64,000 nt of DNA from JBASEY01 sp049652745. GTDB taxonomy: Bacteria; CSSED10-310. The stretch lies in assembly GCA_049652745.1 (NCBI GenBank), contig JBASEY010000027.1, positions 53,426 through 117,425 of the forward strand, written 5' to 3'. A program made the position numbers and the translations under genes. Under the pieces are notes generated by a model. It did no database searches. It saw nothing but the letters and a program-made list of their open reading frames with translations, and was not told the DNA's origin. Shown here in pieces: positions 44,070-54,549 of the stretch. The stretch's first letter is position 1. Each line of letters opens with the position of its first letter.

Positions 44070-45883
44070 ACGCTATCCTCCCCCGGTAGTTCAAGCGTTC
44101 CTGTTTGCCATTCACGGAATTTTTCAAGAATAAACGGGAGGTCGTTTTCTTTGCGCGGGTCGCCATTGGCCCGGCGGCCAACGTAGTCCGCCCGCGCCAT
44201 GAAGATATCACCCTGAACATCACCTGGGCGCTTCTTCTGCAGATAAACCACATTGGTCGGAATGGTGGTTCCGGTTGAGGCGAAGGTTTCGCTTGGCAGT
44301 GAAATCACAGCCTTGATGATGGCGTACTCCCGCATATAATCCCGAACGGGCTTCGCGGTAGCGTTCGACAACACACCGTCGGGAAGAACGATGAGCAGTT
44401 TACCGCCCGGCTTCAACACCCGAAGATAGTGTTCAATGAAGAGGACCTCGCTGTCCTGACTGTTTTTGGGTCGCTTCTCCGGCGGACGGCCCTTGGACTT
44501 GAATACCTTGACCTCATGTCCGAACTGATAGTCCAGCAGGATATCTTTTGTCTTGACGGATTTGCCAAATGGCGGATTGGTCAGTACCAGGTCAATGCTA
44601 TCCGGCCCTATGCAGCGCTTTTTCTTGCCGTCGCCGAAGTCAACTTCATACTCAATTGACGGCTTCAAACCGCCGTATTCCTCGTTGTAGAGGTAGTTCT
44701 GGTGAAGCCACTGGGCGTTCTGCGCATCGACTGAGTGAACGATCATGTTCAGTTTTCCAAGGCGAGCCGCTTTCTCTTCAATCTCGCACGCGAAAAAGGT
44801 TTCCTGGCCGAGGCGTTTTAAAAGCTGATCTTTCTTGTGTGGCTCCACACCACCCCCGAGCACATGCTTGTACACGTCCTCGTAAGTGGCGATCAGAAAA
44901 CCACCTGACCCTGCGCAGGCATCTAGAAAGCGCTCACCTTTTTCGATGTCTAAGGCCGGGCCGTCCAAGTTGTCCCGGGCAAGGTCCAACATAAAGGCGA
45001 CGATTTCGCGTGGCGTAAAGAACTGGCCGAGGTCTTTACCCTTGAAAGTATCGGACAGCATAATTTCAAAGGCACGGCCAAGCACATCGCCCTGGGTGTC
45101 TTTCAGGTTGATCCCTTCAAGACGGGCAATGACCTGCTTAACGGTTGCCGCCTTGCTGAGTACTCGCTCGTTCTCGTCTGTAAAGACTTCGGGGTGTTGT
45201 CCCTTCAGATCATCGAACAGGTTGTTGATGAAGTTCTGGCTGGCCTTGTCGCCCATGTGTTCGTTTTGCTCACAATACGATTTCAGCTTAGCGATGGTAA
45301 AACTTCCGCTGGGTTTTGCGTCTTCATTGAGCTTGATAAACAGGAAGCGCGTGAACTCGTCGAAGATCCAGTCATTGCGTTTGTTCTCGATGTCCCAGAT
45401 ATCCTGCCAGCAGCCCTTCATGAGCTGCACGAAGCGGGTGAGGCTGTTTTCCGTATGGAGTGTTTTCTGCGCCCACTGCCGCAGGCCCTTGACTATGTCT
45501 GGCTTTAATTCGCGCACCATGTCTTCGGCATCCCGAACATCATCCCAGTCCTTCATCTCGTCATGTATTTCATTCCCTCTTTCAACAAGATAGATACGTA
45601 AATGGCCTGCCACCTCGATAACACAATAGGCTGCCGGGCCATTGGGCATAAGAATGCTAAGGGCTTTGTACCGGTTAGCCTCGGATTCACTCAGCGTTGC
45701 CGAGCCTTCATGCTTGAAGGCGGCATAGCAATTGCCGACGCTGGTTGACACCAGAAAGTCGGCTTTCTCGTCCAGTCCTTCAACCGTTGTGGCAACGCCA
45801 GAACCATCACCGTCATTGATCTGGTGGGCTTTGAAGCCCAGGTCTGAGACCAGAAATTCTCTGAATTGATCAAGAGTTGCCAT
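44066..45883 (-). CDS. hsdM: Type I-like N6-adenine DNA methyltransferase
   Basis: 605 residues. The N-terminal 140 residues look like an inactivated nuclease-type or HsdR-N-like domain (FLVSTSVGNCYAAFKHEG, AYCVIEVAGHLRIYL). An HsdM core follows: FTPREIVAFMLDLA, FLDACAGSGGFLIATYEDV (SAM motif I), DLVLTNPPFGKSV (NPPF catalytic motif) and LLIVLPDGVLSN. Paired with an HsdS two genes upstream, it would methylate adenine in host DNA, standing in for PglX. No HsdR is present in the window. Confidence 0.9.
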   Translation of the reverse strand: MATLDQFREFLVSDLGFKAHQINDGDGSGVATTVEGLDEKADFLVSTSVGNCYAAFKHEGSATLSESEANRYKALSILMPNGPAAYCVIEVAGHLRIYLVERGNEIHDEMKDWDDVRDAEDMVRELKPDIVKGLRQWAQKTLHTENSLTRFVQLMKGCWQDIWDIENKRNDWIFDEFTRFLFIKLNEDAKPSGSFTIAKLKSYCEQNEHMGDKASQNFINNLFDDLKGQHPEVFTDENERVLSKAATVKQVIARLEGINLKDTQGDVLGRAFEIMLSDTFKGKDLGQFFTPREIVAFMLDLARDNLDGPALDIEKGERFLDACAGSGGFLIATYEDVYKHVLGGGVEPHKKDQLLKRLGQETFFACEIEEKAARLGKLNMIVHSVDAQNAQWLHQNYLYNEEYGGLKPSIEYEVDFGDGKKKRCIGPDSIDLVLTNPPFGKSVKTKDILLDYQFGHEVKVFKSKGRPPEKRPKNSQDSEVLFIEHYLRVLKPGGKLLIVLPDGVLSNATAKPVRDYMREYAIIKAVISLPSETFASTGTTIPTNVVYLQKKRPGDVQGDIFMARADYVGRRANGDPRKENDLPFILEKFREWQTGTLELPGEDSV

Positions 45884-45886
45884 CTG

Positions 45887-48373
45887 CTATTTCGCTCCTC
45901 GTGTTATGTACACCGCAATCGGGATGACTGTTTCTTCCGGGGTCAATCCACCATGGTCGTTGCCCTGAACCTTGTAAGGGTTGCCTGCCGATGTCTGCCT
46001 GCCACCGGGCCAGCCATAGCTATCGTGCCCAAAGGGCAACTCAACGGCATCATGGCTGGATGGAAGACCGTAATCGGCAACCGGTTCGATTCGTTTCACA
46101 TCCACAGGGCCAACATTGGTGCGGTTGGTTGTTTTGTATTCCAGGCAACGGTTATGGATGAAGACATCCCGTCCGGGGCCGCTGTCCGATTTCAAATCGT
46201 CAATGACGTACTGTGTGTTGTACCAGGTAAAGCCGTGGTCGGCCGTGATGACGACAGCCGTCTTGTCCTGGGCGGCGATTCTTCGCAGGTGGGGCAACGC
46301 CACCTCCTTCACATAGGCCAGCATGATCTCCTGGAAACTCGACACACCCTTCTGCAGAAGCCGATCCTGGAGGTTGAACACCACCGCTTTGAAGCGCCCG
46401 GGTGCATCCACCAGGTCGCGCATTTTCCGGTTAAGGGTGTCGGCGTTGGCTTCCTTCTCGTTGTAACAGAGATAGCTTTTGTCGCGATCCCACCAGGAGG
46501 CAGGCGAAAGCCCCAGGTTGTCCAGGCAACGCTCGAGCAGATGGGGTTCACTGGTGCCATAAGGCCAGCTTCGGAATTCTGCCGGGGGTTCGCCGGCGAA
46601 AATAGCCTGCCGGCAATATTCCGTAATGCTGGGCAGATAAGTGCAGGCACGGAACTCAGGCCCCAGCGACTGGTAAGGGCGAAACAGCTCGCGTCCCGGC
46701 ATCATCAGGAAGCGGTCGCGCAGCAAGGTCCAGTTGGCCACGCTCATCCCGTCAAAGACAATCAGATAGACCTGCTTGATCTCCGAATCCTGTAGCAATG
46801 GCTTAACCACAGATTCCATGACATCACTGTTCAGCCACGGCCTGCAGGTCCCTGCCGCGAACTTACGCTCGTTCAGCCACTTCGGCAGTCCTCGGCTCGG
46901 TTGCACATAGAAATCCGCCCAAGCGATGCGAATGGATTCGCAGGCCTTTTTCGCTCGCTGGGTGATACGAAAGACATTGACCTTTTCCGGCAACTGGCTG
47001 GATCGCCGTTCTGCCTCCAGCGCCATTGTGGTGAGCGGCAGATACACCGAATCCACCAGCATCAGCCAGGCCTTCCAATCCAGGCTGGCGAGATTTTTCG
47101 CCGCCGCCTTGGCCTTGTCGGTAAGCCGGTGAATCGTGACCATCGCTTCCAGCAGCAACACGTGGTCCTCGTACTGCTCGCGGGCCTGATGTCGCCGCAG
47201 GGCTTCCAGGAGTTCTTCCCATTCCGGGGCATCCGGTGTTTCCAACGTATCGGTCAGTTTGCAGGGGGCCTTTTCAAGCGGAAGCGTATCGGCGAGCTCG
47301 CCGTTGACCACCACATCGAGCAACGCATGCAGGGTGACCGCCAAACCTTGGGCAAGGATACCACCATCGGCCTCCAGGATCTGGATGAGCTGATTCAGCA
47401 GGCGCTCCGAGCCTTTGCCACCAACGCCTTTGACTACTGTCGCAAGGGACTCGGCGACGGCACTCGGGTGCTTCGGAAAGACTTCGTGCTGAAGGTAGTG
47501 CAGAGCCTGTTTACATACTGCACCGTCTTTAAGGGTGATGCGACGACCCCATTCGGCGAGCCCGTGTAGATTTTGCCCGTCTTTGAACACGTCAACAAAC
47601 AGGTCGCCCAGTTCACTACCATCGAGGAAGGTACGCATCTGTTCCGGCGTAAGCATCTTCCAGCCGTCCAGAATGGAGGCAAGCAGACAGATCGGCAGCA
47701 CCGGCGGCGGGTCGCTTTCTAGTATGACGGCTTCGACTAAGGCGAAACGAGGGCCATCGAGCCAGGTGCGAACCACATCGAGAAACTCCTGCTCCAGCGA
47801 CCGGCGTTCATCCGCATCGACCGAACTCAGCACCTCGCGTACCCGTGTCAATCCATTTTCGTACCAGAGCTTGCCGAGAATCCGATCCGGCTCCCAGCCT
47901 GCAGCCAACACGCTGGGATCGTTCAGCAGCGAGGCGAGCACTACGCGCTCTAGACCGTAAGCGTCGAGCTGCGGCAGATACGGGGCCAAGTTCCAGAATG
48001 CGGGGATGGGAAGCCGGTCAAGCAAGGCCCGGGGATTCTGAACGCCAAACGCCATGGCGATGTCGCAACCCGTTACCGTACGAGGCGACACATTGGAGCG
48101 GGCTTGCAAGTCGGGCAGATGATCCGGCTGAAGCTGCTGGCGCGAGATTAGGATACGGGCGGGTGGATTCGCTTGCCGACGCTCGTGCTCGGTATAGCGG
48201 CGCAGAGAAAACTCATTGGCACAGACATGCACGGGAATGCCTTGGCCATCGACCTGCAGTTCGGCGGGTGCTTCGGCAAAATAGCCTCGCACGTCATTGA
48301 GCAGCAGATAGGGCAACTTGTGTCTATCCCGGCTGTGCCACATGCCAGCCAGGGCTTGTTCCATGGCGGTCAT
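45887..48373 (-). CDS. pglZ: PglZ-domain protein (BREX)
   Basis: 828 residues. The C-terminal alkaline-phosphatase-like PglZ domain has KQVYLIVFDGMSVANWTLL (metal Asp) near 545, FRACTYLPSITEYCRQAIF, and VVITADHGFTWYNTQYVIDD (DHG motif) near 725, ending with GNDHGGLTPEETVIPIAVYI, the family end block. The N-terminal 450 residues are helical. PglZ is the hallmark protein of BREX and Pgl phage-resistance loci. Overlaps hsdS by ATGA; hsdM follows after 3 nt. Confidence 0.92.
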   Translation of the reverse strand: MTAMEQALAGMWHSRDRHKLPYLLLNDVRGYFAEAPAELQVDGQGIPVHVCANEFSLRRYTEHERRQANPPARILISRQQLQPDHLPDLQARSNVSPRTVTGCDIAMAFGVQNPRALLDRLPIPAFWNLAPYLPQLDAYGLERVVLASLLNDPSVLAAGWEPDRILGKLWYENGLTRVREVLSSVDADERRSLEQEFLDVVRTWLDGPRFALVEAVILESDPPPVLPICLLASILDGWKMLTPEQMRTFLDGSELGDLFVDVFKDGQNLHGLAEWGRRITLKDGAVCKQALHYLQHEVFPKHPSAVAESLATVVKGVGGKGSERLLNQLIQILEADGGILAQGLAVTLHALLDVVVNGELADTLPLEKAPCKLTDTLETPDAPEWEELLEALRRHQAREQYEDHVLLLEAMVTIHRLTDKAKAAAKNLASLDWKAWLMLVDSVYLPLTTMALEAERRSSQLPEKVNVFRITQRAKKACESIRIAWADFYVQPSRGLPKWLNERKFAAGTCRPWLNSDVMESVVKPLLQDSEIKQVYLIVFDGMSVANWTLLRDRFLMMPGRELFRPYQSLGPEFRACTYLPSITEYCRQAIFAGEPPAEFRSWPYGTSEPHLLERCLDNLGLSPASWWDRDKSYLCYNEKEANADTLNRKMRDLVDAPGRFKAVVFNLQDRLLQKGVSSFQEIMLAYVKEVALPHLRRIAAQDKTAVVITADHGFTWYNTQYVIDDLKSDSGPGRDVFIHNRCLEYKTTNRTNVGPVDVKRIEPVADYGLPSSHDAVELPFGHDSYGWPGGRQTSAGNPYKVQGNDHGGLTPEETVIPIAVYITRGAK

Positions 48374-49836
48374 TGCAACGCCTCCTTTGCTTCATCAACT
48401 AACCTATTGAACCAGCGGTCATCTAAAAGGTTGGAGATGTTTGTCTTAGCCTTGTTTAACAAATATGAAGCTCTATTCCGGTAGTCACCTTCAATTCTTT
48501 CAAGCTCATGGGATTGCCTAATTTTTTCGCGTACCCCTTCGGCGATCCGACGAGCCTGATCTTGATTTAATACTGGGAACGGTAGTTGTGCCAACGCCCG
48601 ATCATTAACGTCTTTTTGGCTTTCGCTTTTCCCAGTGCATTTATTTGCTAAATGTCTTTTGATAGGACCTGTTTTTAAGTATGCCCAGATAATGGTCCTC
48701 ATATTCTCATCAACATCCGATGTTGAAAGTCGCAAAAAATGATGAGACCCCCAGCATTCCTCGTTGATGACAAAAGCCTTTCCTTGTAGTATTGAAGGCT
48801 TCAAATGCGCCCAAGCAATATCGCCTGGTAGGAAATGTGTCCTGCCTGTTTGCTCTTCGACTTCAACTTCAGGTATTTCGATATTTCCCCAAAAATTACC
48901 TGGAAGTTCCTCGATCGATATATAGCGCTGCAATCCAATCGGTATTTGCTGTTTGGTGCCATCAATTTCGCAAACGTCTCCAAGTTGACCAAACTTCCCT
49001 GACGTTTCGCACATCTTCTCAAAATCAGTATTCGCCCCTAAAACATCGATTCGATCAACTCCTGCCTCTGCAGATTGGATGTACATCTTGCCGAACCAAG
49101 GTGCAGGAAAACTTGGTAAGCCAATTTCTTGAGCAATAAGCTCAACGATAGAATCCAGCATTTGTTGCCTTTGGGATTCAAACAATATTGCCTTTGCCTC
49201 CACCTTCTGAGAAAAAATTCGTAACTCGTTATATCTTTCAATAATCTGCTTTTGGTCGATTCTATCAATAACAGGAACCTTCACCTCCCGAAGATCAGAT
49301 AGATTAATTCCCTTTATTGCAGCGCCTCTGCTGTGAAGAGTCATTTGAAGCTGCGCCAGCTCAGACTCCAAATACAGCATGATGAAATCATTTGCATTCT
49401 TGTCCTTCAGGCGTATCAATGCCGAGTCTCTAGTAATATTGCCTGAGTCAAGCTCATCTGGCACTTCGGCTATCCGCCCGATTGTGCCTTTAATTGATAT
49501 TAGAATATCTCTGGGTTGCAGTATGGTTCGTGAATAAGCATTGGAAATGGAAGGTGAAACCCTCGAAAGGCCTTCGACATCAATAGTCCTGTCTTTTCTA
49601 ATGTTTTCAACCTTTACAATGGGGACACCGTCTGGGTCAGGCTCACCCGCCTTGACGATCCCATAGGTAATAGAAGAGTCGTCCTCTATTAGATCTTGGA
49701 GGCTTGAAAATTCACTATGAGTGACCTCCATTGTGTCTTGGAGCATCTTGTGAACACGCCTAAACTCCACTGAAACTTCGTCAACCTCTGGAGTGTCTAC
49801 AAAAATAAGTGGCCTATTGAAAAGTACCTTCATCAT
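48370..49836 (-). CDS. hsdS: Type I-like DNA specificity subunit HsdS
   Basis: About 488 residues with two target-recognition halves. The first has GVPIVKVENIRKDRTIDVEG, LQPRDILISIKGTIGRIAEV and GINLSDLREVKVPVIDR with the helix KQIIERYNELRIFSQKV. The second has GLQRYISIEELPGNFWGN, FLPGDIAWAHLKPSILQGK and LAQLPFPVLNQDQARRIAEG. It sets the methylation site for HsdM. The ATG pair at 49836/49833 overlaps the DUF6079 stop; a longer frame would start with TTG. Confidence 0.85.
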   Translation of the reverse strand: MMKVLFNRPLIFVDTPEVDEVSVEFRRVHKMLQDTMEVTHSEFSSLQDLIEDDSSITYGIVKAGEPDPDGVPIVKVENIRKDRTIDVEGLSRVSPSISNAYSRTILQPRDILISIKGTIGRIAEVPDELDSGNITRDSALIRLKDKNANDFIMLYLESELAQLQMTLHSRGAAIKGINLSDLREVKVPVIDRIDQKQIIERYNELRIFSQKVEAKAILFESQRQQMLDSIVELIAQEIGLPSFPAPWFGKMYIQSAEAGVDRIDVLGANTDFEKMCETSGKFGQLGDVCEIDGTKQQIPIGLQRYISIEELPGNFWGNIEIPEVEVEEQTGRTHFLPGDIAWAHLKPSILQGKAFVINEECWGSHHFLRLSTSDVDENMRTIIWAYLKTGPIKRHLANKCTGKSESQKDVNDRALAQLPFPVLNQDQARRIAEGVREKIRQSHELERIEGDYRNRASYLLNKAKTNISNLLDDRWFNRLVDEAKEALQ

Positions 49837-52800
49837 TCCACCTTCCAAGACTGTTCTTCTTCCGAATCGTTCTTTTTCAGCAGCTCACCCAATGCGCCGT
49901 GCACATGCTGCTCGAATTCGCGTCGTCCCCCCTTGAAGAAGCCAAGTAGTCGCGGTTTGAGCTGGTCCAACAGTTCGTCGACATTGACTTTCAGGGCTTC
50001 CGCCTCAGCAAGAGCCTCCGCCAGGTATTGGCGCATTGGGACTTCATGCAGCGCATCAAGAGCGCTTTGTTCTGCGGGATCACTGAGCAACCCTAGCAAA
50101 GGAATTGCAGCGGGCGTGTCACTAACGTAATCCCGGAGCTCGGCTTCGCAGCCCCGCACATGGTCCAGGTATTCCTTGATGCCGCGCTCAACCAACTCTA
50201 GGAAATGGTCCGGCTTGAGTTCCAGACGCTTGCCGAGTTTATAACCACAGGCGGAACACAACCAGCCGTGGAACAGGTCGTTCTTCACGTCATCCCAGCT
50301 TTGCTCGCATACCTGCTGCACGCTTACCTGGGTTAACAGCTCCGCCAATTGGGCTTTAATAGAGGCAGGGCTGAAATGGGCACTGAGCCCTTCCACACGT
50401 GAGAGGTCCTTCAGCACCTGGTAGCTTTGGCTGCCGAGCACGGCATCACGGAGGGCTTTCAGATCGTTGTGCAGACCCGCGTGTTCACTCAGATACTGAT
50501 TGAGATAGAGCTCGTGCAGATCCTTCCATTCGGCGGTTATACGGCTCATTTCCCCTGAAGCGCCAGCGGATTTGACGTAGGTTTCGATGCTGTCGAGCAG
50601 ATCCTGGCATGACTTTTCAATAGTGGGCGTGACACCCAGCGCTTTGAGTTCGCGTAGTTTGCCGGTGATACTCGCCATCTCGGAAATGCGATCCATAAAA
50701 TCACGGGCTTCTCGCACGCGGTGGGCAAATTCCTCGACACAAGTATAACGATTGGCCGCCTCGATATCGTCGTCCTCGGCAAGCCCCAGCATGTCGCGCA
50801 AGGCATCACGCACCGAGGCATAACAGGCAACCCGGCTTTCCCTGTCATCCTCGGGCAGCGCAAAGATGTCGGCCCATTCGGAAATGGGGTTGGGAACCGA
50901 GGCTCCGGGCCAGGTTTGTAAAGCCTGTTCGACTTGGCGGAACTCGCGCTGGGCACGAGTTTCCGTCTCTTTCAAGAGGTCAAAAAGGCGCTCGGCGGCT
51001 GCCGGGCTGTAACCGGTGCCTTCTTTCCAGAGGCCAATGGCGCGAAGCGACGCGGTCAGATCGTGCCACAGGGTTTCATCCGGGCGCGTCCCTGGTCGCA
51101 GTTCATCCAACTCCTGGAGCCAGTCGACCGGGCTGCCAATGGTGCGATCATCCTGGGAGATCGTCTTGCCGTGAAAAGTAAAGCCGCTGATCTCTCCGGT
51201 GCTGATGAGCAGCGTAATCAGGATATCCACCCAGGTGTCGGTCAATCCCAGGTCCGTTGTTTTCAGCCGTTTGCGGGTTTCCGCGAAGCTGGTGGCAGGC
51301 GGGTTTGCCTTGCGGATATTGTCCCGAATCCGCTCCCTCGCTTTTTTGAAGGCTTCCGCACTGCTAGCGGCCAATGTAACCGAGACCTCCCCGGGCACAC
51401 TGGTGTTGAGCAAACCAAGCGGGGCGAGGTGCTTTTCAAGATCAGCCTTGGCAGTCCCATCTCTGTCGGTTACGCGGACTTCCCAGATGGCTTCGAGGAT
51501 GCGTTTGCGCATCTGATTGCTCAAGTCTGCGCTGAAGGAATAGGCCTCCCGGAAATCCGGGTGGAATTGGAAGACCTTGTCTAAAGCCTTGGTGGCGACC
51601 TTTTCTAGGAGCCGCTCTAAAGAGCGCTCACTTTGCGGAATGCTTTGGTAGAGGGTGAGTAATTCTGCGGGTTCGCAGAGGATTTCCCAGACTTGGTCCT
51701 TCGTATTCCATTGGCGAATTTCGCCATTCACAAAGGACTCGAGCAAAATCTCCGTCGCCTTGCGGACAGGCTGGGCTGATTTAGTTCCGGCGGGAAGGTC
51801 AATCCATTCGCCCAGCAACTCCAGTTTGCGACGGATGGATTGCGAAGCACCGCCCGCGTTAACCTGGGACTGATAGTCGCCAAAGAGCTTGACCAAAACC
51901 ATGCTACGTTTGAGTTCATCGATATCCTGGGATGGCAATGTGGCCGGTAGCCATACAAGAGTCCGTCCGTTACCATGACGGATTGCACCCATCTCGACAT
52001 CGAGCGGCGAGGCTGACGGGTAGAGTACGGCCATGTGCAACGCCTTGGCGGCGGGCACGTCCTTAACAAAGCCAATAACCGCACGGTCGTTGGTGAGCGC
52101 CGTCACCGGTTCAAGCCGATAGTCCAGGGCGCGGCGGGTTCGCTGCCAATCCACATCCACCTGGGTCGAGAAGCCATGTTGTGGCGGCACAGTGCCGCCC
52201 AGGGGACTGCCCGGGAAGCGAAGGAATAGTTCAAGATGAGAGCGGTAGGCGCTAACATGCTGAATATCCGGTGCGAAGCCATTCTTGACTCGCTCGACTT
52301 CAACCAACAGCTCTTCGCGTTCGCCCCCGTCACCTTCAACCGAGAGAAAAAAGCTCAGATTCTCCCCGCTGCCCTTCTGACGAAGGGGTGGAAATGCTTG
52401 TGCAATCTTTTCCAGAATCCGAGCTGTTTCCTGGTCGCTTCCAGCGGGGTCACTTTCCTTGCCGGGCCATCGCAGCAAGAGTGCGTCATTTAGTTTGGAG
52501 ACGGTGAGTTCTTCCTTGACCATGGAGAGGACGATCAAGGCTTTAATCAGGCGCTCGCTCGCTACTTTGGCGGCTGCCTGATCGGCATCCGACCAGCGCC
52601 TATAAGGCACACGGGACAGGACCTCGTCCCTGGTCGTACTGCAGAATCGCTCGAACATTCCGTAATACTTGGCCATCTCCGGATCGTCATGGATGATCTT
52701 GTTACGCAGATCTTCGTAGTCGAACACATCGTCGAGCACCGCGATACGTTTCCAATCGCTGCCGTTCTGCAAACGTCTTTCAATGAATTCCTGAACAAAT

Positions 52801-54008
52801 CCCAGTGCGCCACGGGATCTGCCGCCCCGATTGGTGATCGCGGTGAGACAGTACAGCCCGAAGGGATGCATCGGATAAATGTCGGCAAAGTGTTTTGCCT
52901 CGTCGGTGATGGGTTCGCGTTCGCGGAAGTAGCGTTTCAGGAAGTCAGTAAAGGTTCCCCGGAAATGCGGCTGAATTTCTTGTCTGAAAGAGTCAGCGAG
53001 CTTATGAATGCATTTGGAGTTCTCACGAAACAGCCGGTGATTGTAGATGCGATGAAATTGGGTGACCGGGATGTTGATGGACAGGAAGCGACCGGATTGC
53101 CCGGAAAGCTTGCCCATCAACTCCGTATCATAATTGCGCCCGGCTTGGCGGGCGATAGCCTGAATTTCCTCCTGAACCGCTCCAAAAATCCAGAACGGTT
53201 GATCTCCGGCTAGTCCTGCTTCAGCCAGTTGTCCAAGGAATGCAGTGCCCCGGTTGAAATGTTCGTCGCTCTGGATAAGGTGAAGATACAATTCGTCAAT
53301 AAAGACCAAGACACCTTCGTAACCACGTTCTTTGGCGATCTCGACCAGCTTCTTGACCTTTTCCGTGACCGTGGTGCGGTCCTGAACGAGTTGAATGCTC
53401 AGAGCGGCAACAGCCTGCTCAATAATGGTCTTCTGATATTCCTTGTCATAGGAGCGAAGCTGATCGATGGAGAGATTTCGGTTGTCGCGAATCCAGGTCT
53501 CCACATCGCTGCGGGTGCCGCTGGCGGTGCGATTGAAAAAGGTATCCAGATAGGCATCGGTGTTGGACAAAGTCGCCGTTACTGGCGGCGAGAGGTGCCG
53601 CAAGTGGGCAGTAACCGAGTTCCAAAAGGCCTGCTCAAGAGTCTCGTCAGGCACTTCAATGGCAGTAAAATTGATCGTGAGGAATTTTCGTGGCACGAGC
53701 GCATCAATGCCCCATTCGGGCTTGGTATCGAGGAACTGCTTGCGCAGCGTCGGTTCGGTCAAAATGGCGGATAGCCATGCCATGAAGATGGTCTTACCGG
53801 AACCGTATAGACCGGTGATGAAGAAGCCGCGGCCTTGCTCACGGTAAATTCGGTCCAGGATAATTCGGGCCGACTCCTCAACCTCGGGCAGCATGACGAA
53901 GCTTTCGAAAATTCGCGTCCGGCTGGCCGAATCGTGAGTCGACTCTTTGAAGTTTTCCACCCAACTACTGACGGGCGTGAAATCAAACATATCATTCATT
54001 AGTGGCAT
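49833..54008 (-). CDS. DUF6079/BrxC-PglY-type giant AAA+ ATPase
   Basis: About 1391 residues. Near the N-terminus FFITGLYGSGKTIFMAWLSA is Walker A and EGVLVFIDELYLHLIQSD is Walker B, the arrangement of BrxC/PglY proteins, the large ATPase at the heart of BREX. The remainder is mostly helical, with a late CxxC (FHGWLCSACGYKLG) near 1240. The ATG at 54008 is chosen because GGAGG lies 7 nt upstream and the gap to the brxF stop is then one base; an ATT-rich longer frame to 54041 would overlap brxF. Recognition of the family is good, the exact subtype less so. Confidence 0.8.
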   Translation of the reverse strand: MPLMNDMFDFTPVSSWVENFKESTHDSASRTRIFESFVMLPEVEESARIILDRIYREQGRGFFITGLYGSGKTIFMAWLSAILTEPTLRKQFLDTKPEWGIDALVPRKFLTINFTAIEVPDETLEQAFWNSVTAHLRHLSPPVTATLSNTDAYLDTFFNRTASGTRSDVETWIRDNRNLSIDQLRSYDKEYQKTIIEQAVAALSIQLVQDRTTVTEKVKKLVEIAKERGYEGVLVFIDELYLHLIQSDEHFNRGTAFLGQLAEAGLAGDQPFWIFGAVQEEIQAIARQAGRNYDTELMGKLSGQSGRFLSINIPVTQFHRIYNHRLFRENSKCIHKLADSFRQEIQPHFRGTFTDFLKRYFREREPITDEAKHFADIYPMHPFGLYCLTAITNRGGRSRGALGFVQEFIERRLQNGSDWKRIAVLDDVFDYEDLRNKIIHDDPEMAKYYGMFERFCSTTRDEVLSRVPYRRWSDADQAAAKVASERLIKALIVLSMVKEELTVSKLNDALLLRWPGKESDPAGSDQETARILEKIAQAFPPLRQKGSGENLSFFLSVEGDGGEREELLVEVERVKNGFAPDIQHVSAYRSHLELFLRFPGSPLGGTVPPQHGFSTQVDVDWQRTRRALDYRLEPVTALTNDRAVIGFVKDVPAAKALHMAVLYPSASPLDVEMGAIRHGNGRTLVWLPATLPSQDIDELKRSMVLVKLFGDYQSQVNAGGASQSIRRKLELLGEWIDLPAGTKSAQPVRKATEILLESFVNGEIRQWNTKDQVWEILCEPAELLTLYQSIPQSERSLERLLEKVATKALDKVFQFHPDFREAYSFSADLSNQMRKRILEAIWEVRVTDRDGTAKADLEKHLAPLGLLNTSVPGEVSVTLAASSAEAFKKARERIRDNIRKANPPATSFAETRKRLKTTDLGLTDTWVDILITLLISTGEISGFTFHGKTISQDDRTIGSPVDWLQELDELRPGTRPDETLWHDLTASLRAIGLWKEGTGYSPAAAERLFDLLKETETRAQREFRQVEQALQTWPGASVPNPISEWADIFALPEDDRESRVACYASVRDALRDMLGLAEDDDIEAANRYTCVEEFAHRVREARDFMDRISEMASITGKLRELKALGVTPTIEKSCQDLLDSIETYVKSAGASGEMSRITAEWKDLHELYLNQYLSEHAGLHNDLKALRDAVLGSQSYQVLKDLSRVEGLSAHFSPASIKAQLAELLTQVSVQQVCEQSWDDVKNDLFHGWLCSACGYKLGKRLELKPDHFLELVERGIKEYLDHVRGCEAELRDYVSDTPAAIPLLGLLSDPAEQSALDALHEVPMRQYLAEALAEAEALKVNVDELLDQLKPRLLGFFKGGRREFEQHVHGALGELLKKNDSEEEQSWKVE

Positions 54009-54009
54009 A

Positions 54010-54549
54010 TCAGGCCTCCAGCTCCACAATTGGTTGATCACCGCGAGTCAGTGTGTACTGCCCACAGCGGCAAAGCTGACCATCCATTCGTCCTGTCAGC
54101 ACCAGCAAAATTCTTCTTTTTCCCACGGCATCGTTGTACCAAGTGGTCATGGGGTCCATGCCAAGTGCGAAAAGCAGTTCCAGGTGATCTAGGATGGTCA
54201 GTCCCTCTAGTAATAGCTGTTCGGCTACAAGGTCATGTACCGCTTTCCGAAGTCTGTTCCCGTAGCGTTTAAGATCCGCCGTGATGGTTGTAGCATTGAA
54301 TTCAAACACTTCGGTAAACATGGGATCTCTAGCCAACAGGTCGAGAATGATTTCATTCACGCTCACATATCGGACCTGCCCGAAATGGTCCAGCGATGCC
54401 ATGTGTTCCGCAAGCCATGTTTTTCCGGAACCTTGACCGCCAATCAGACAGCAAAGCGTCCGGCCGCCAACGTGGCTTTCGCCAATCAATCCTATAAGCT
54501 CATTGAGCGCCTTGGCCTGAGCTGGAGTCGTTTTGTTATCTCCAGGCAT
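54010..54549 (-). CDS. BrxF-like P-loop protein
   Basis: 179 residues with a P-loop TLCCLIGGQGSGKTWLAEHM near residue 30 and a Walker-B-like LLLEGLTILDHLELLF near 115. Size, position next to the BrxC-type ATPase and general pattern match BrxF, the small P-loop protein of type 3 BREX loci. Overlaps the preceding BrxA-like gene by 14 nt. The match to BrxF is by context and motif only. Confidence 0.65.
   Translation of the reverse strand: MPGDNKTTPAQAKALNELIGLIGESHVGGRTLCCLIGGQGSGKTWLAEHMASLDHFGQVRYVSVNEIILDLLARDPMFTEVFEFNATTITADLKRYGNRLRKAVHDLVAEQLLLEGLTILDHLELLFALGMDPMTTWYNDAVGKRRILLVLTGRMDGQLCRCGQYTLTRGDQPIVELEA

Noticed and set aside
44066..49836. Ordinary type I restriction-modification locus
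   Set aside because: HsdM and HsdS are present but no HsdR, and PglZ and the BrxC-type ATPase are interleaved between and before them.
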